29,535 nt of DNA, taken from positions 1 through 29,535 of the IMG/VR virus record IMGVR_UViG_3300020178_000512. One strand, written 5' to 3'. This document shows positions 8,240-15,271 of this stretch, one piece after another. The notes under the pieces were generated by a model, which saw nothing but the letters and a program-made list of their open reading frames with translations, was not told the DNA's origin and made no database searches. A program made the position numbers and the translations under genes. Origin of the DNA: a virus. Every line of letters begins with the position of its first letter. The stretch's first letter is position 1.

Positions 8240-8507
8240 TCGTTTGATTTTTAATAGTTGAAATATTGTTTTGAACTCTATCGATATCACTATCAATCAG
8301 TTCAATTTCACTATGTAACGATTCTATTTTAGAGTCTAACTCTTCGTTAGCCAATGAGATTGAATCAATATCACTTTGGATTGCTTCAATCTTATCATCA
8401 AATGCAGCAACATCTGTTTGGATATCATGCATTACCATTAAATTGTAACCTACAAATCCTAAGATTACAATTAATATTAAATATATTTTTGTATTACTAT
8501 TATTCAT
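8100..8507 (-). CDS. Membrane-anchored coiled-coil protein (inner-spanin-like)
   Basis: A 135-residue protein with an N-terminal membrane helix (about 8-26, IYLILIVILGFVGYNLMVM) and an uninterrupted coiled coil rich in Ile, Asp, Ser and Glu (about 30-95). A conserved-looking segment LSFDELVKFFTDRYN (99-113) follows, then a flexible Gly/Ser tail. A short transmembrane helix followed by a periplasmic coiled coil is the architecture of inner-membrane spanins (Rz-like) that bridge to the outer membrane in Gram-negative lysis. The last 140 nt overlap the next gene, which has a signal peptide, in another frame. The start ATG is 1 nt after the upstream stop. Confidence in the gene is high; in the lysis role, moderate. 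Confidence 0.7.
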   Translation of the reverse strand: MNNSNTKIYLILIVILGFVGYNLMVMHDIQTDVAAFDDKIEAIQSDIDSISLANEELDSKIESLHSEIELIDSDIDRVQNNISTIKNQTNEKINNVDVLSFDELVKFFTDRYNERLGGEEGFGGETTSSDSKTGN

Positions 8508-8508
8508 C

Positions 8509-9180
8509 TTATAAAGGTTGTACTAATTCGTAGTTTTTATCTTTTAAGAGTTCGTATGCTGCGTTTCTCTTTTCAATAACTTCGATAAGTTCTTTCTTAC
8601 CATTTTCTATATCAGTTACCAATTGCTCTTTAAGATATTCAATATCTATATTCTCTACCCACTTTTCAACTGTACCATCTTCATTTACGAATTGATGAAC
8701 ATTATTTACTTCATCTAACGCTTGATTCCATTTTTGCAAAACTTCAGTTCCGTAAGCAGACATATTAGAATAAATCTTATATTGTTCATAAGCTTCCCAT
8801 AAACCATCACTTTTAATAACAGCTTCCTTTTCTGATAAACAAACCGAACAAAAACCAGTCTTTTTAATCAATTGTTTATCTGTAGGTCCGTATTTTTTCT
8901 TAGAACAAGTTTGAGATTTACATTCGGAAAGTTGTTGAACGAATTGTCTAACTTTAGAGAGTTCGGAAGATGATTTAGATTGCTTTACTCTACCATATTC
9001 TTTTTGTTCCCAAACTACACCATTTTCTTCCCAAATATCGCCAACATTTCGTTTGGTTTGCTCCTTTACATCCGAAAGAGATATTTGAGTATCTTTTTGG
9101 TACTCTCCAGTGTTAACCATATCAACCAACTTTCTACGAGTTGGATGCATGTATTTTTTATTGAATTGTTTATCAGCCAT
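8509..9180 (-). CDS. Unknown protein with a four-cysteine putative zinc site
   Basis: A 223-residue soluble protein of unknown function. The N-terminal region contains RNVGDIWEENGVVWEQKEYG (45-64). A four-cysteine arrangement C87-x4-C92-x18-C111-x2-C114 looks like a zinc-binding site. The C-terminal half (about 125-223) is helical and Glu/Lys-rich. It is the first gene after a candidate promoter 21 nt upstream and leads a set running through the lysis-like pair into terminase. That position would suit a small terminase or a regulator of packaging, but no helix-turn-helix or gp16-like motif is recognisable, so no function is assigned. Confidence 0.7.
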   Translation of the reverse strand: MADKQFNKKYMHPTRRKLVDMVNTGEYQKDTQISLSDVKEQTKRNVGDIWEENGVVWEQKEYGRVKQSKSSSELSKVRQFVQQLSECKSQTCSKKKYGPTDKQLIKKTGFCSVCLSEKEAVIKSDGLWEAYEQYKIYSNMSAYGTEVLQKWNQALDEVNNVHQFVNEDGTVEKWVENIDIEYLKEQLVTDIENGKKELIEVIEKRNAAYELLKDKNYELVQPL

Positions 9181-9201
9181 ACTAAATCTTATATATACTT
9201 A

Positions 9202-9212
9202 TATATAAGTAT
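9202..9212 (-). promoter_or_regulatory. Candidate phage promoter motif (C variant)
   Basis: The minus strand reads ATACTTATATA, 21 nt before the ATG at 9180, one base different from the main motif ATATTTATATA. It is embedded in the 14-nt palindrome ACTTATATATAAGT. Confidence 0.4.
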
Positions 9213-9223
9213 TAAGTTTTTTA

Positions 9224-12200
9224 CTATTCGTAAAATAAACCGAGAATCTGATTGAGTGGTGCGAATGTTCCCGTCAATTTGAAAGTTTTTCCACCATACA
9301 CAAATACGATTCCTTCATTTGGTACAATCTTATTCTTTCCACCGATTGCGTTTAATCTTTCCAACTCTAATTTAAGTTTAGAAACTTTCTTTGGGTCTCC
9401 ACCTTTCTGAACATCTTTGATGGTTTGGTCTAATCTCTTTTTCATATCTCTAACAGCAGAATTAGGATTTGCTGTCAGTGCTGAACTCATAAATGATAGA
9501 ACCTCTGCTCCAACACCTAAGAAGATATCTTCAAATGGTCTGATGTTATCCTTAGCCATCTTAGCATGGTCATTCTTATCAATCCCCTTAGCCCATTCTA
9601 AAGTTTTCTCATCAGTAATGTTCTTATTATCTAATCTGAATGATTTATCGTAGAATGCCCATCTCTTTACCAATCCCATTAGGGTTTTGTTATCTAACTT
9701 AGATGGTGATTTCTTATTCACAAAATCCATCCACCAAGCCTGATGATATTCTGCTACACCATCGGTATCTTTTAATTTAAACTTAGATTGTAGTTTTGAT
9801 ATTTGCCCATTATACTTTCCTTTAAGTGAAGAAAGGTTTTTGGATTTAGGTAATTGAACTACTGGTGGGCCTTGGATTGTGTAAGCTGATTGAACATCTG
9901 CATTGATTTGTTTAATCATACCAGCTAACATTCTAGCAGCGTCTTGGTTCTCACCAATTGCGATACCATCCTCATTATACTCCATCGTTCCGTGGAATAC
10001 TAAAAGTGCTTGTCCGTAAGGAATTACATTAACAGAAGTTGGATAGATTACTTCCAAATTCATAAAACATGCTCCACCTTTGAAAATTTTCTCTCTCTGC
10101 TTTTCGGATAACTTTGAAATGGCTTGGGTCAAATCTTTCATTGCGAAGTTATACGCTTTCTCCAATTCTCCTCTTCCTGCAAACTTCATAGCTACACCAT
10201 TGATATCCAATGCCCCAGCTCCTTTGTTTTTCAAATGTCCTTTGTTTCTCGCTGCAACCAATCTTCCATCTCTCCAACTAACTGCTAATGCTTGACCATC
10301 GGTCTTTTCTCTAGTGAGTTCCAAATTACCCTCTAAAGCTTTGTTTACAATATCTTTCAATTGTCCAAAAGTTAAATTGATTTCAGTATCAAATGGGTGA
10401 TTCATATGTCCATATGCTCCACCTTCGGTTAGTAAAACTTCATTTAACAATTTCTTTAATCGTATCATTTCTTCACTTTTATTAGTTGATTCAGTAATAC
10501 CACCACCCAATGCATATGGTTCATTATACTGAAGTTTTTCCTTATCAAATTTTTTTCTTAATCTCTTTAATTCTTCGCTATGGTCATCAATCCATTTTTG
10601 GTCAGGATAGCCATGTGGTGCCACTTCTTCAAGTTCATCACCCAACCCACTTTTATCTTTTGGATACATTTTGTGAGTACGATACATTACATACTCTTCA
10701 ATATCTTTAAGTTTAGTGTAATACTTTGGGTCCTCATACAAATGGTCTAATGCAATTCGTTCAGCCACACTCTTATCCGAAGTGTGTTCCATTTCTACTT
10801 TGATTCCCGCTTGTAATTCTTTATCTAAATCATCAATATCTACACCATGCATATTTGCAATATCGTAGATATCCATACCCTTTGCTAATTGTTCAAATTT
10901 ATATTCTGGGTCTGGAGTTTTAAAATCATCTTTTCTCATTATGGTTTTAGCGATTACTTTGTTCGCTTGTTTCATAAATGGAATGTTGATTTTACTTCTA
11001 TTATCTTTTGCTACGATTTGTCCATATAGGTTTAAGAAGTTTAGGAATTCCTTTTTCTTCTTTGCTAATCTTTTGAAAAATCCGATTAGTTCCGCAGGTG
11101 TAATTTCTTTTTTGTTTCTTGGGTCTGTCAACCTATCAAAGAAATGTTTATCGGTTAAAACTACATCTACTGGGTTTAGTTGTTTATCAGCGTATGTATC
11201 AATCTTAACCAAATCCGCCATTGGGATTTCATCTAATTGAACTTGTACACCTTCTTTTAAGATTCTAAAGTTTACAACTTTTCTACCATTGATGGTTGGC
11301 ATTCCATGTTCATCTTTACCAATAGTTTTAACAACTGTCTTTTTGTTTTTGAATCTACCCGTTAATATCGTATCACCAATTTTTACTGGGAGTTTAATAT
11401 CCTCTTTAAGAGTGTTACCCACTTCTTCTTTTTCATTTTCAATACCAACTAAAGATTCTTCTCTTTCATCTTCTAACTCAATAAAGTCAACTAATGAGTA
11501 TCCAACCAAACCAGCTACTCTAGTTACATGACTCCACCACTTATCGTAAGCTTCAGAACCATAAAAATCTTTTTGGTTTGTAGCAGTTGTTTTACCAGCT
11601 ACACCTGCTGGGAATGGGGTTACTGCCTTTACAGGACCTGTTGGATAAATTGGATGTGGGTCAATATCGGTAAGTTCATCACTCATTATTTGAGCTAATA
11701 CAGTATATCCAATTTTTTCTGCTCTTCTTTGAGAAATTCTATCGAATGTTGAATATGATGGAAATAAAAAGTTAGGGCCATCATCTACCTCGGTTTTACC
11801 AATAGTTTGAGATGCTTCTTTAATTAAATCAACATTATTAACTAACCACCTTTCTACCACTTCCTTTGGAATAGTAAATTCTTCGTTTAATGTATTGGTT
11901 ATAAAATTAAAAATCTTTTGATTGAATTTTGGATATGCTCTTTTTGAAAAAAACTTTTTCTTATCTTCTTCTGAACCTGTTGATAGTCCTCTACGAACTT
12001 CAGTTCCACTCACACCTCCTCCCCCTTCGGGAGCGATATACACATACCCCCTATCTTCATATCCTTCAAAATCAATTCCATCTTTGTAAGGAGTGAAGAA
12101 TTTACCACCTAATCTACTAGCATCTTTTTTACCAACAACGGTAATAAATGCGGTGGTATCTTTATTAAATTTTTTAAGTACCTCAGTTGGTACATATGGG

Positions 12201-12478
12201 TTCTTTACTTCAACGATTTGGTTTTTTGGAATACCAAACATCGTTGTCATAATCATCACCTTTTCTTTGAAGTTAAATGGTGATTTATCATTATCTGTTT
12301 TATTGGATGTACCAATATAAACATTGTTCTTACCAAACTTCTTTACTAAATGAGAATAAGTTGCGTAATGGCCCTTATGAAAAGGTTGAAAGCGGCCAGC
12401 GTAGACTACAACTTTGTTTTCTACACCGTCCGCTTCCCCTAATATACTCTCTACTAAAAATTGAGATAATTCGTTCAT
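9224..12478 (-). CDS. NMN-adenylyltransferase-like / RNA-ligase-like fusion protein
   Basis: A 1084-residue multidomain protein. Residues 20-200 form a nucleotidyltransferase (HIGH superfamily) domain resembling NadM/NadR NMN adenylyltransferases: GRFQPFHKGH (28-37) with the HxGH motif, and GVSGTEVRRG (155-164), the SxTxxR-type motif. Residues 222-335 hold an uncharacterised phage segment; 361-406 is a small beta-rich segment; 444-503 (KHFFDRLTDPRN and following) is of a type seen in other marine phages; 525-592 resembles DUF5661 (VEMEHTSDKSVAERIALDHL). Residues 686-1084 resemble covalent nucleotidyltransferases/RNA ligases: KTDG (725-728, candidate AMP-accepting lysine), NLEVIYP (807-813), NEGIVF (1054-1059) and KTFK (1064-1067). 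It may match the family called DUF6267, from memory only. Cleavage motifs LGE15|A, IKE221|A and LTE685|G precede domains. Substrates are unproven. Confidence 0.85.
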   Translation of the reverse strand: MNELSQFLVESILGEADGVENKVVVYAGRFQPFHKGHYATYSHLVKKFGKNNVYIGTSNKTDNDKSPFNFKEKVMIMTTMFGIPKNQIVEVKNPYVPTEVLKKFNKDTTAFITVVGKKDASRLGGKFFTPYKDGIDFEGYEDRGYVYIAPEGGGGVSGTEVRRGLSTGSEEDKKKFFSKRAYPKFNQKIFNFITNTLNEEFTIPKEVVERWLVNNVDLIKEASQTIGKTEVDDGPNFLFPSYSTFDRISQRRAEKIGYTVLAQIMSDELTDIDPHPIYPTGPVKAVTPFPAGVAGKTTATNQKDFYGSEAYDKWWSHVTRVAGLVGYSLVDFIELEDEREESLVGIENEKEEVGNTLKEDIKLPVKIGDTILTGRFKNKKTVVKTIGKDEHGMPTINGRKVVNFRILKEGVQVQLDEIPMADLVKIDTYADKQLNPVDVVLTDKHFFDRLTDPRNKKEITPAELIGFFKRLAKKKKEFLNFLNLYGQIVAKDNRSKINIPFMKQANKVIAKTIMRKDDFKTPDPEYKFEQLAKGMDIYDIANMHGVDIDDLDKELQAGIKVEMEHTSDKSVAERIALDHLYEDPKYYTKLKDIEEYVMYRTHKMYPKDKSGLGDELEEVAPHGYPDQKWIDDHSEELKRLRKKFDKEKLQYNEPYALGGGITESTNKSEEMIRLKKLLNEVLLTEGGAYGHMNHPFDTEINLTFGQLKDIVNKALEGNLELTREKTDGQALAVSWRDGRLVAARNKGHLKNKGAGALDINGVAMKFAGRGELEKAYNFAMKDLTQAISKLSEKQREKIFKGGACFMNLEVIYPTSVNVIPYGQALLVFHGTMEYNEDGIAIGENQDAARMLAGMIKQINADVQSAYTIQGPPVVQLPKSKNLSSLKGKYNGQISKLQSKFKLKDTDGVAEYHQAWWMDFVNKKSPSKLDNKTLMGLVKRWAFYDKSFRLDNKNITDEKTLEWAKGIDKNDHAKMAKDNIRPFEDIFLGVGAEVLSFMSSALTANPNSAVRDMKKRLDQTIKDVQKGGDPKKVSKLKLELERLNAIGGKNKIVPNEGIVFVYGGKTFKLTGTFAPLNQILGLFYE

Positions 12479-12503
12479 TATAATAGTACTATTGTGTTTG
12501 TAC

Positions 12504-12514
12504 TATATAAATAT
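12504..12514 (-). promoter_or_regulatory. Candidate phage promoter motif
   Basis: The minus strand reads ATATTTATATA, within CGTATATTTATATAGTAC, 25 nt before the ATG at 12478. It is nearly identical in extended context to the copy at 6194-6204. Confidence 0.5.
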
Positions 12515-12534
12515 ACGATTTATTAGTTTACCAT

Positions 12535-12951
12535 TTATACCTTAGAAAATGGTTCATTTACAACCTCACCACTATCGATTCCATTTGGATTAGCTCCAAA
12601 CTGACCTCCTTGTTGCTGTTGTTGTTGTTGTTCCATTTGCTCTTTTAAAGATTTATTGTAGGTAATTGTACCTTTTTCTAAATCTAACTGACCTCTAGGG
12701 TAATCTCTTTCCAATTTGTTTAATACTTTTCTCATTTCTGAGTTAGTATCTTTAAAACCTTCTTCCGCTTGAGTAAATGCATCCTCAATTCTTTGAAGTT
12801 CTTCGTGTAACTCATTTTTTCTAATATGAAGTTGTCCGAGTTGACCCATCAAATTATTAAGATTTGAATTGTACTCTTTGATTTCAGTAACTTTTTCTTC
12901 TGAAAGTTGTACTGTAACTAAATCAATTGATGTTGTTTGTTCTGTTGCCAT
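12535..12951 (-). CDS. Coiled-coil protein with polyglutamine tail (paralogue A)
   Basis: A 138-residue acidic coiled-coil protein of unknown function. Residues about 20-90 form a helical coiled coil containing LMGQLGQLHIRKNELHEELQ, followed by PRGQLDLEKGTITYNK. That pattern is shared with the protein encoded at 17497-17772 (LGQLAVQQRALNKRLKEVE and GQVDLDKGTITF), so the two are paralogues. The C-terminal tail has seven consecutive glutamines encoded by a CAA/CAG triplet run, then a Gly/Asn-rich end. The gene lies directly downstream of the glycosylation island and has its own candidate promoter 35 nt upstream. No enzymatic motif is visible. A structural or chaperone role is possible but unsupported. 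Confidence 0.8.
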   Translation of the reverse strand: MATEQTTSIDLVTVQLSEEKVTEIKEYNSNLNNLMGQLGQLHIRKNELHEELQRIEDAFTQAEEGFKDTNSEMRKVLNKLERDYPRGQLDLEKGTITYNKSLKEQMEQQQQQQQGGQFGANPNGIDSGEVVNEPFSKV

Positions 12952-12986
12952 ATGACTTTTAAATTAATTAATTGTTTTTGAATTCA

Positions 12987-12997
12987 TATATAAATAT
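12987..12997 (-). promoter_or_regulatory. Candidate phage promoter motif
   Basis: The minus strand reads ATATTTATATA, 35 nt before the ATG at 12951, in the gap after the heptose kinase gene. The surroundings are very AT-rich, which lowers confidence. Confidence 0.4.
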
Positions 12998-13002
12998 ATA
13001 AT

Positions 13003-13755
13003 TTATAAATTTTCGTAATCTATTGTTGTTACACCTCTTTTTTGTACTACTTGTGCTGAACAACGATTTCCGAATTGTATTGATTTTGGAATATCTTCGG
13101 AATCTAAGAACTCTTTCACAAATCCTGCTACAAAAGTATCTCCAGCTCCTGAGATATCCATAATCTCTACTCGTTCGGTTGGATACATTGTACCGTTGTA
13201 CATACATCCATCCTTATCTAATGTAATTATTAACTTTTCTAAAATCCAATCGTTCTGCTCTATAAATTCTTTGTTGTTTTCAAATTCTGAACGATTAAGT
13301 TTTATAAATCGTAAATCTCTACACCACTCACCCAATTTTTTCTTTGTATCACAAATTACATTTGGGTGTTTGAATCCGATATATGCTATATCTTCTTCGG
13401 TTAGGAATCCTTTGTTGTAATCAGAAACTACAACCATTTGATATTCCCAAAAATCCAACTTAGGTAATCTATCACCTATGTTATCAATATTTTTTTCCTC
13501 ATCAATTCTTAAAAGTAAAGTGTTTGATGGTTCGTGAATGTGTCTTGTCTTTGTAATTGGAAATTTTTGATGTTCAAAATCTACATCAATGTTTAGTGCA
13601 GATAAATTAGCCATTACATTCATTCCCATACCACCATTGTAAACTTCTCTTTTTGGAATGAATACAGGCGCAGGTCCTTCGGGTGAAAGACGAGGGGTAT
13701 CTCCATAAATGAAGATATCATCACATTGTTCTCCTATTACTAATACTTTACTCAT
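13003..13755 (-). CDS. hldE: PfkB-family sugar kinase, HldE kinase-domain-like
   Basis: A 250-residue kinase resembling the N-terminal domain of HldE (RfaE domain I), which phosphorylates D-glycero-D-manno-heptose 7-phosphate at C1. The N-terminus VLVIGEQCDDIFIYGDTPRL and SPEGPAPVF (about 4-33) match the RfaE pattern GDTxRxSPExPxPV. NGGMGMNVMANLSALN (40-55) corresponds to the sugar-binding GGAANVA segment. DISGAGDTF (200-208) is the PfkB signature with catalytic Asp206. It is shorter than a typical HldE kinase domain (about 315 residues), with apparent loss of central elements, so activity is not certain. Its start overlaps the stop of the nucleotidyltransferase gene by 8 nt (ATGAGTAA). Together the two form a split HldE. 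A different sugar substrate is possible. Confidence 0.85.
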   Translation of the reverse strand: MSKVLVIGEQCDDIFIYGDTPRLSPEGPAPVFIPKREVYNGGMGMNVMANLSALNIDVDFEHQKFPITKTRHIHEPSNTLLLRIDEEKNIDNIGDRLPKLDFWEYQMVVVSDYNKGFLTEEDIAYIGFKHPNVICDTKKKLGEWCRDLRFIKLNRSEFENNKEFIEQNDWILEKLIITLDKDGCMYNGTMYPTERVEIMDISGAGDTFVAGFVKEFLDSEDIPKSIQFGNRCSAQVVQKRGVTTIDYENL

Positions 13756-14131
13756 CCAATAAACCAGTTGTTGAGAATCCTTCTACTTTAGAGAAATATT
13801 CTATTTTCTTAGCATGCTTTCTACCAATGATTCCCTTATCTCTATATTCTTCACCAATTACAAAAATATCAGGTTGATACTTTTTAATTAAATTTGATAA
13901 TTCTTTATCTGAATCAAAAACTACAATATCAGTTACTCCATCAATTTGAAGTAAATTAAATATTCGTTGATTCTGATTATGGAAGGGTCTACTATCTCCC
14001 TTTGATTCTTTTACTCTTCTATCCGAATCGATTCCTATTTTTAATTCTCCACCAAAAGATTTTGCGTGTGCAATCAACTTAAAGTGTCCGTGATGGAGAA
14101 CATCAAAACATCCGTTAATCCAAACTTTCAT
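13748..14131 (-). CDS. hldE: Heptose-1-phosphate adenylyltransferase, HldE C-terminal-domain-like
   Basis: A 127-residue cytidylyltransferase-family enzyme resembling RfaE domain II, which makes ADP-heptose from heptose 1-phosphate and ATP. It has INGCFDVLHHGH (5-16) with the HxGH nucleotide-binding motif, then LKIGIDSDRRVKESKGDSRP, which matches the family's GVNSDxSVxxLKGxxRP pattern, and a C-terminal EGFSTTGLL that fits the STT(x)I-type motif. Length matches the stand-alone domain (about 130-160). Glycerol-3-phosphate cytidylyltransferase is the main alternative, but the adjacent RfaE-type kinase and heptosyltransferase favour ADP-heptose. It abuts the stop of the heptosyltransferase gene upstream and overlaps the kinase gene downstream, in a tight operon. 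Confidence 0.85.
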   Translation of the reverse strand: MKVWINGCFDVLHHGHFKLIAHAKSFGGELKIGIDSDRRVKESKGDSRPFHNQNQRIFNLLQIDGVTDIVVFDSDKELSNLIKKYQPDIFVIGEEYRDKGIIGRKHAKKIEYFSKVEGFSTTGLLDE

Positions 14132-15271
14132 TTACAAAAACTTTTCTAATTCTTTAATTACCATTTCCGATGTAATTGATGTGGTACATTCGAATTGCCT
14201 TTCAGTTCTTTTGTGGTCTGGACACCAATTCCAATCACCAGCATCCAACCTTAATCTATTAAAACAACCTTCACATTTTCCTTTAGGTGTACTGATTCTA
14301 ATACAATCTTGCATTTCAGCCCAATCGTATGAGAATCCACTAATCAATACAGTAGGAACATCCAATGACCAACTTAACCAACTCAATCCACTACCAATAC
14401 CAATAAATGCTTGAGATTTCTCCATTTCATCCATTACCAATTCTAAAGGTCCCCAAGGATGTTTTTCAATTCCTTTAGGTTCAAAGTTACCCATATAACC
14501 ACTTTGTTCTTTTGAAAGTAATCGTACTCTATAACCTCTACCTTTCAACCAATCAATAACTTCTTGCCAACCAGTTGGGTTATTCCAATATTTTGCTTGA
14601 GCGGTTCCGTGAATTGCAATAGTTACTAATTTTTCTTTTTTTAGATTTTTCTTATTTAATTTTGGTTTAATTTCTTTATACTCCAATCCCAATATATCAG
14701 AACCCATTTTTTGCATTGTTTGAGTTTTTGGGTCAGATGGGTTTTTGTATAAGTTTATATTCCCATCAGCAGTGTAAAATAATCCTAAAGAATACATAGC
14801 GTATAAGTTTTCAACAACATCACCAGGATTAACAAATTCAATATTTGGATATTGTTTTTGTAACATATCATTATGAAATGTAGATGTTACCATTTTACAA
14901 TTATGAACTTTTCCAAACTCTTCTACATAAGGAAACCAAGCCAAAGTATCACCCAATGCCTTTGAACTCAATGCAATGTAAACCCTTTTAGTGGATGCAT
15001 CAAAGTTTTCTTCATAAAATAATGTATCACCATCCCATACTTTAATGTTCCAATCTACAAAATATTCAATGTTGCACTTAGCCCAACAGTTATTTTTAAT
15101 TTCGGTTTCAAAATGAATTATATTTTTTCTCTTATCAAAAAATTGAACTCGATATGTAGCTGGAATATTTCCAGAAATATTTACTGTAGCCCCATTAACA
15201 TATGATATTGTAACAATATTTTTTACATTAACAATATTGTTTACATTTCGTTTTATATTATTGTAAATCAT
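14132..15271 (-). CDS. TibC-like protein O-heptosyltransferase (GT9 family)
   Basis: A 379-residue glycosyltransferase resembling the autotransporter O-heptosyltransferase (TibC/BAHT) family, which transfers heptose from ADP-heptose to serines. The ATG at 15271 overlaps the previous stop as ATGA, so I prefer it over the in-frame TTG at 15277. An N-terminal beta-rich domain (about 15-95) fits the family. The GT9 core contains VYIALSSKALGDTLAWFPY (97-115), IAIHGTAQAKYWNNP (218-232) and FIGIGSGLSWLSWSLDVPTV (289-308). Near the C-terminus four cysteines, C333-x2-C336-x13-C350-x11-C362, match the metal-finger layout reported for TibC. Genes for ADP-heptose synthesis follow immediately. The acceptor protein is not evident; no classical strand-loop-strand repeats are visible here. 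Confidence 0.88.
   Translation of the reverse strand: MIYNNIKRNVNNIVNVKNIVTISYVNGATVNISGNIPATYRVQFFDKRKNIIHFETEIKNNCWAKCNIEYFVDWNIKVWDGDTLFYEENFDASTKRVYIALSSKALGDTLAWFPYVEEFGKVHNCKMVTSTFHNDMLQKQYPNIEFVNPGDVVENLYAMYSLGLFYTADGNINLYKNPSDPKTQTMQKMGSDILGLEYKEIKPKLNKKNLKKEKLVTIAIHGTAQAKYWNNPTGWQEVIDWLKGRGYRVRLLSKEQSGYMGNFEPKGIEKHPWGPLELVMDEMEKSQAFIGIGSGLSWLSWSLDVPTVLISGFSYDWAEMQDCIRISTPKGKCEGCFNRLRLDAGDWNWCPDHKRTERQFECTTSITSEMVIKELEKFL

Noticed and set aside
8239-8296. A longer start at 8296 for the exported coiled-coil protein
   Set aside because: It would place 19 residues before an otherwise typical N-terminal signal peptide, so the ATG at 8239 is preferred.
3934-12997. T4-type late promoters TATAAATA on the plus strand
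   Set aside because: The TATAAATA reading faces away from the genes downstream. The orientation that fits the genes is the reverse complement, and the plus-strand operon is preceded by that same orientation.
12968-13207. A 79-codon frame overlapping the 3' end of the kinase gene
   Set aside because: It lies in another frame inside the well-supported kinase and has a low-complexity basic composition, as expected of a shadow frame.
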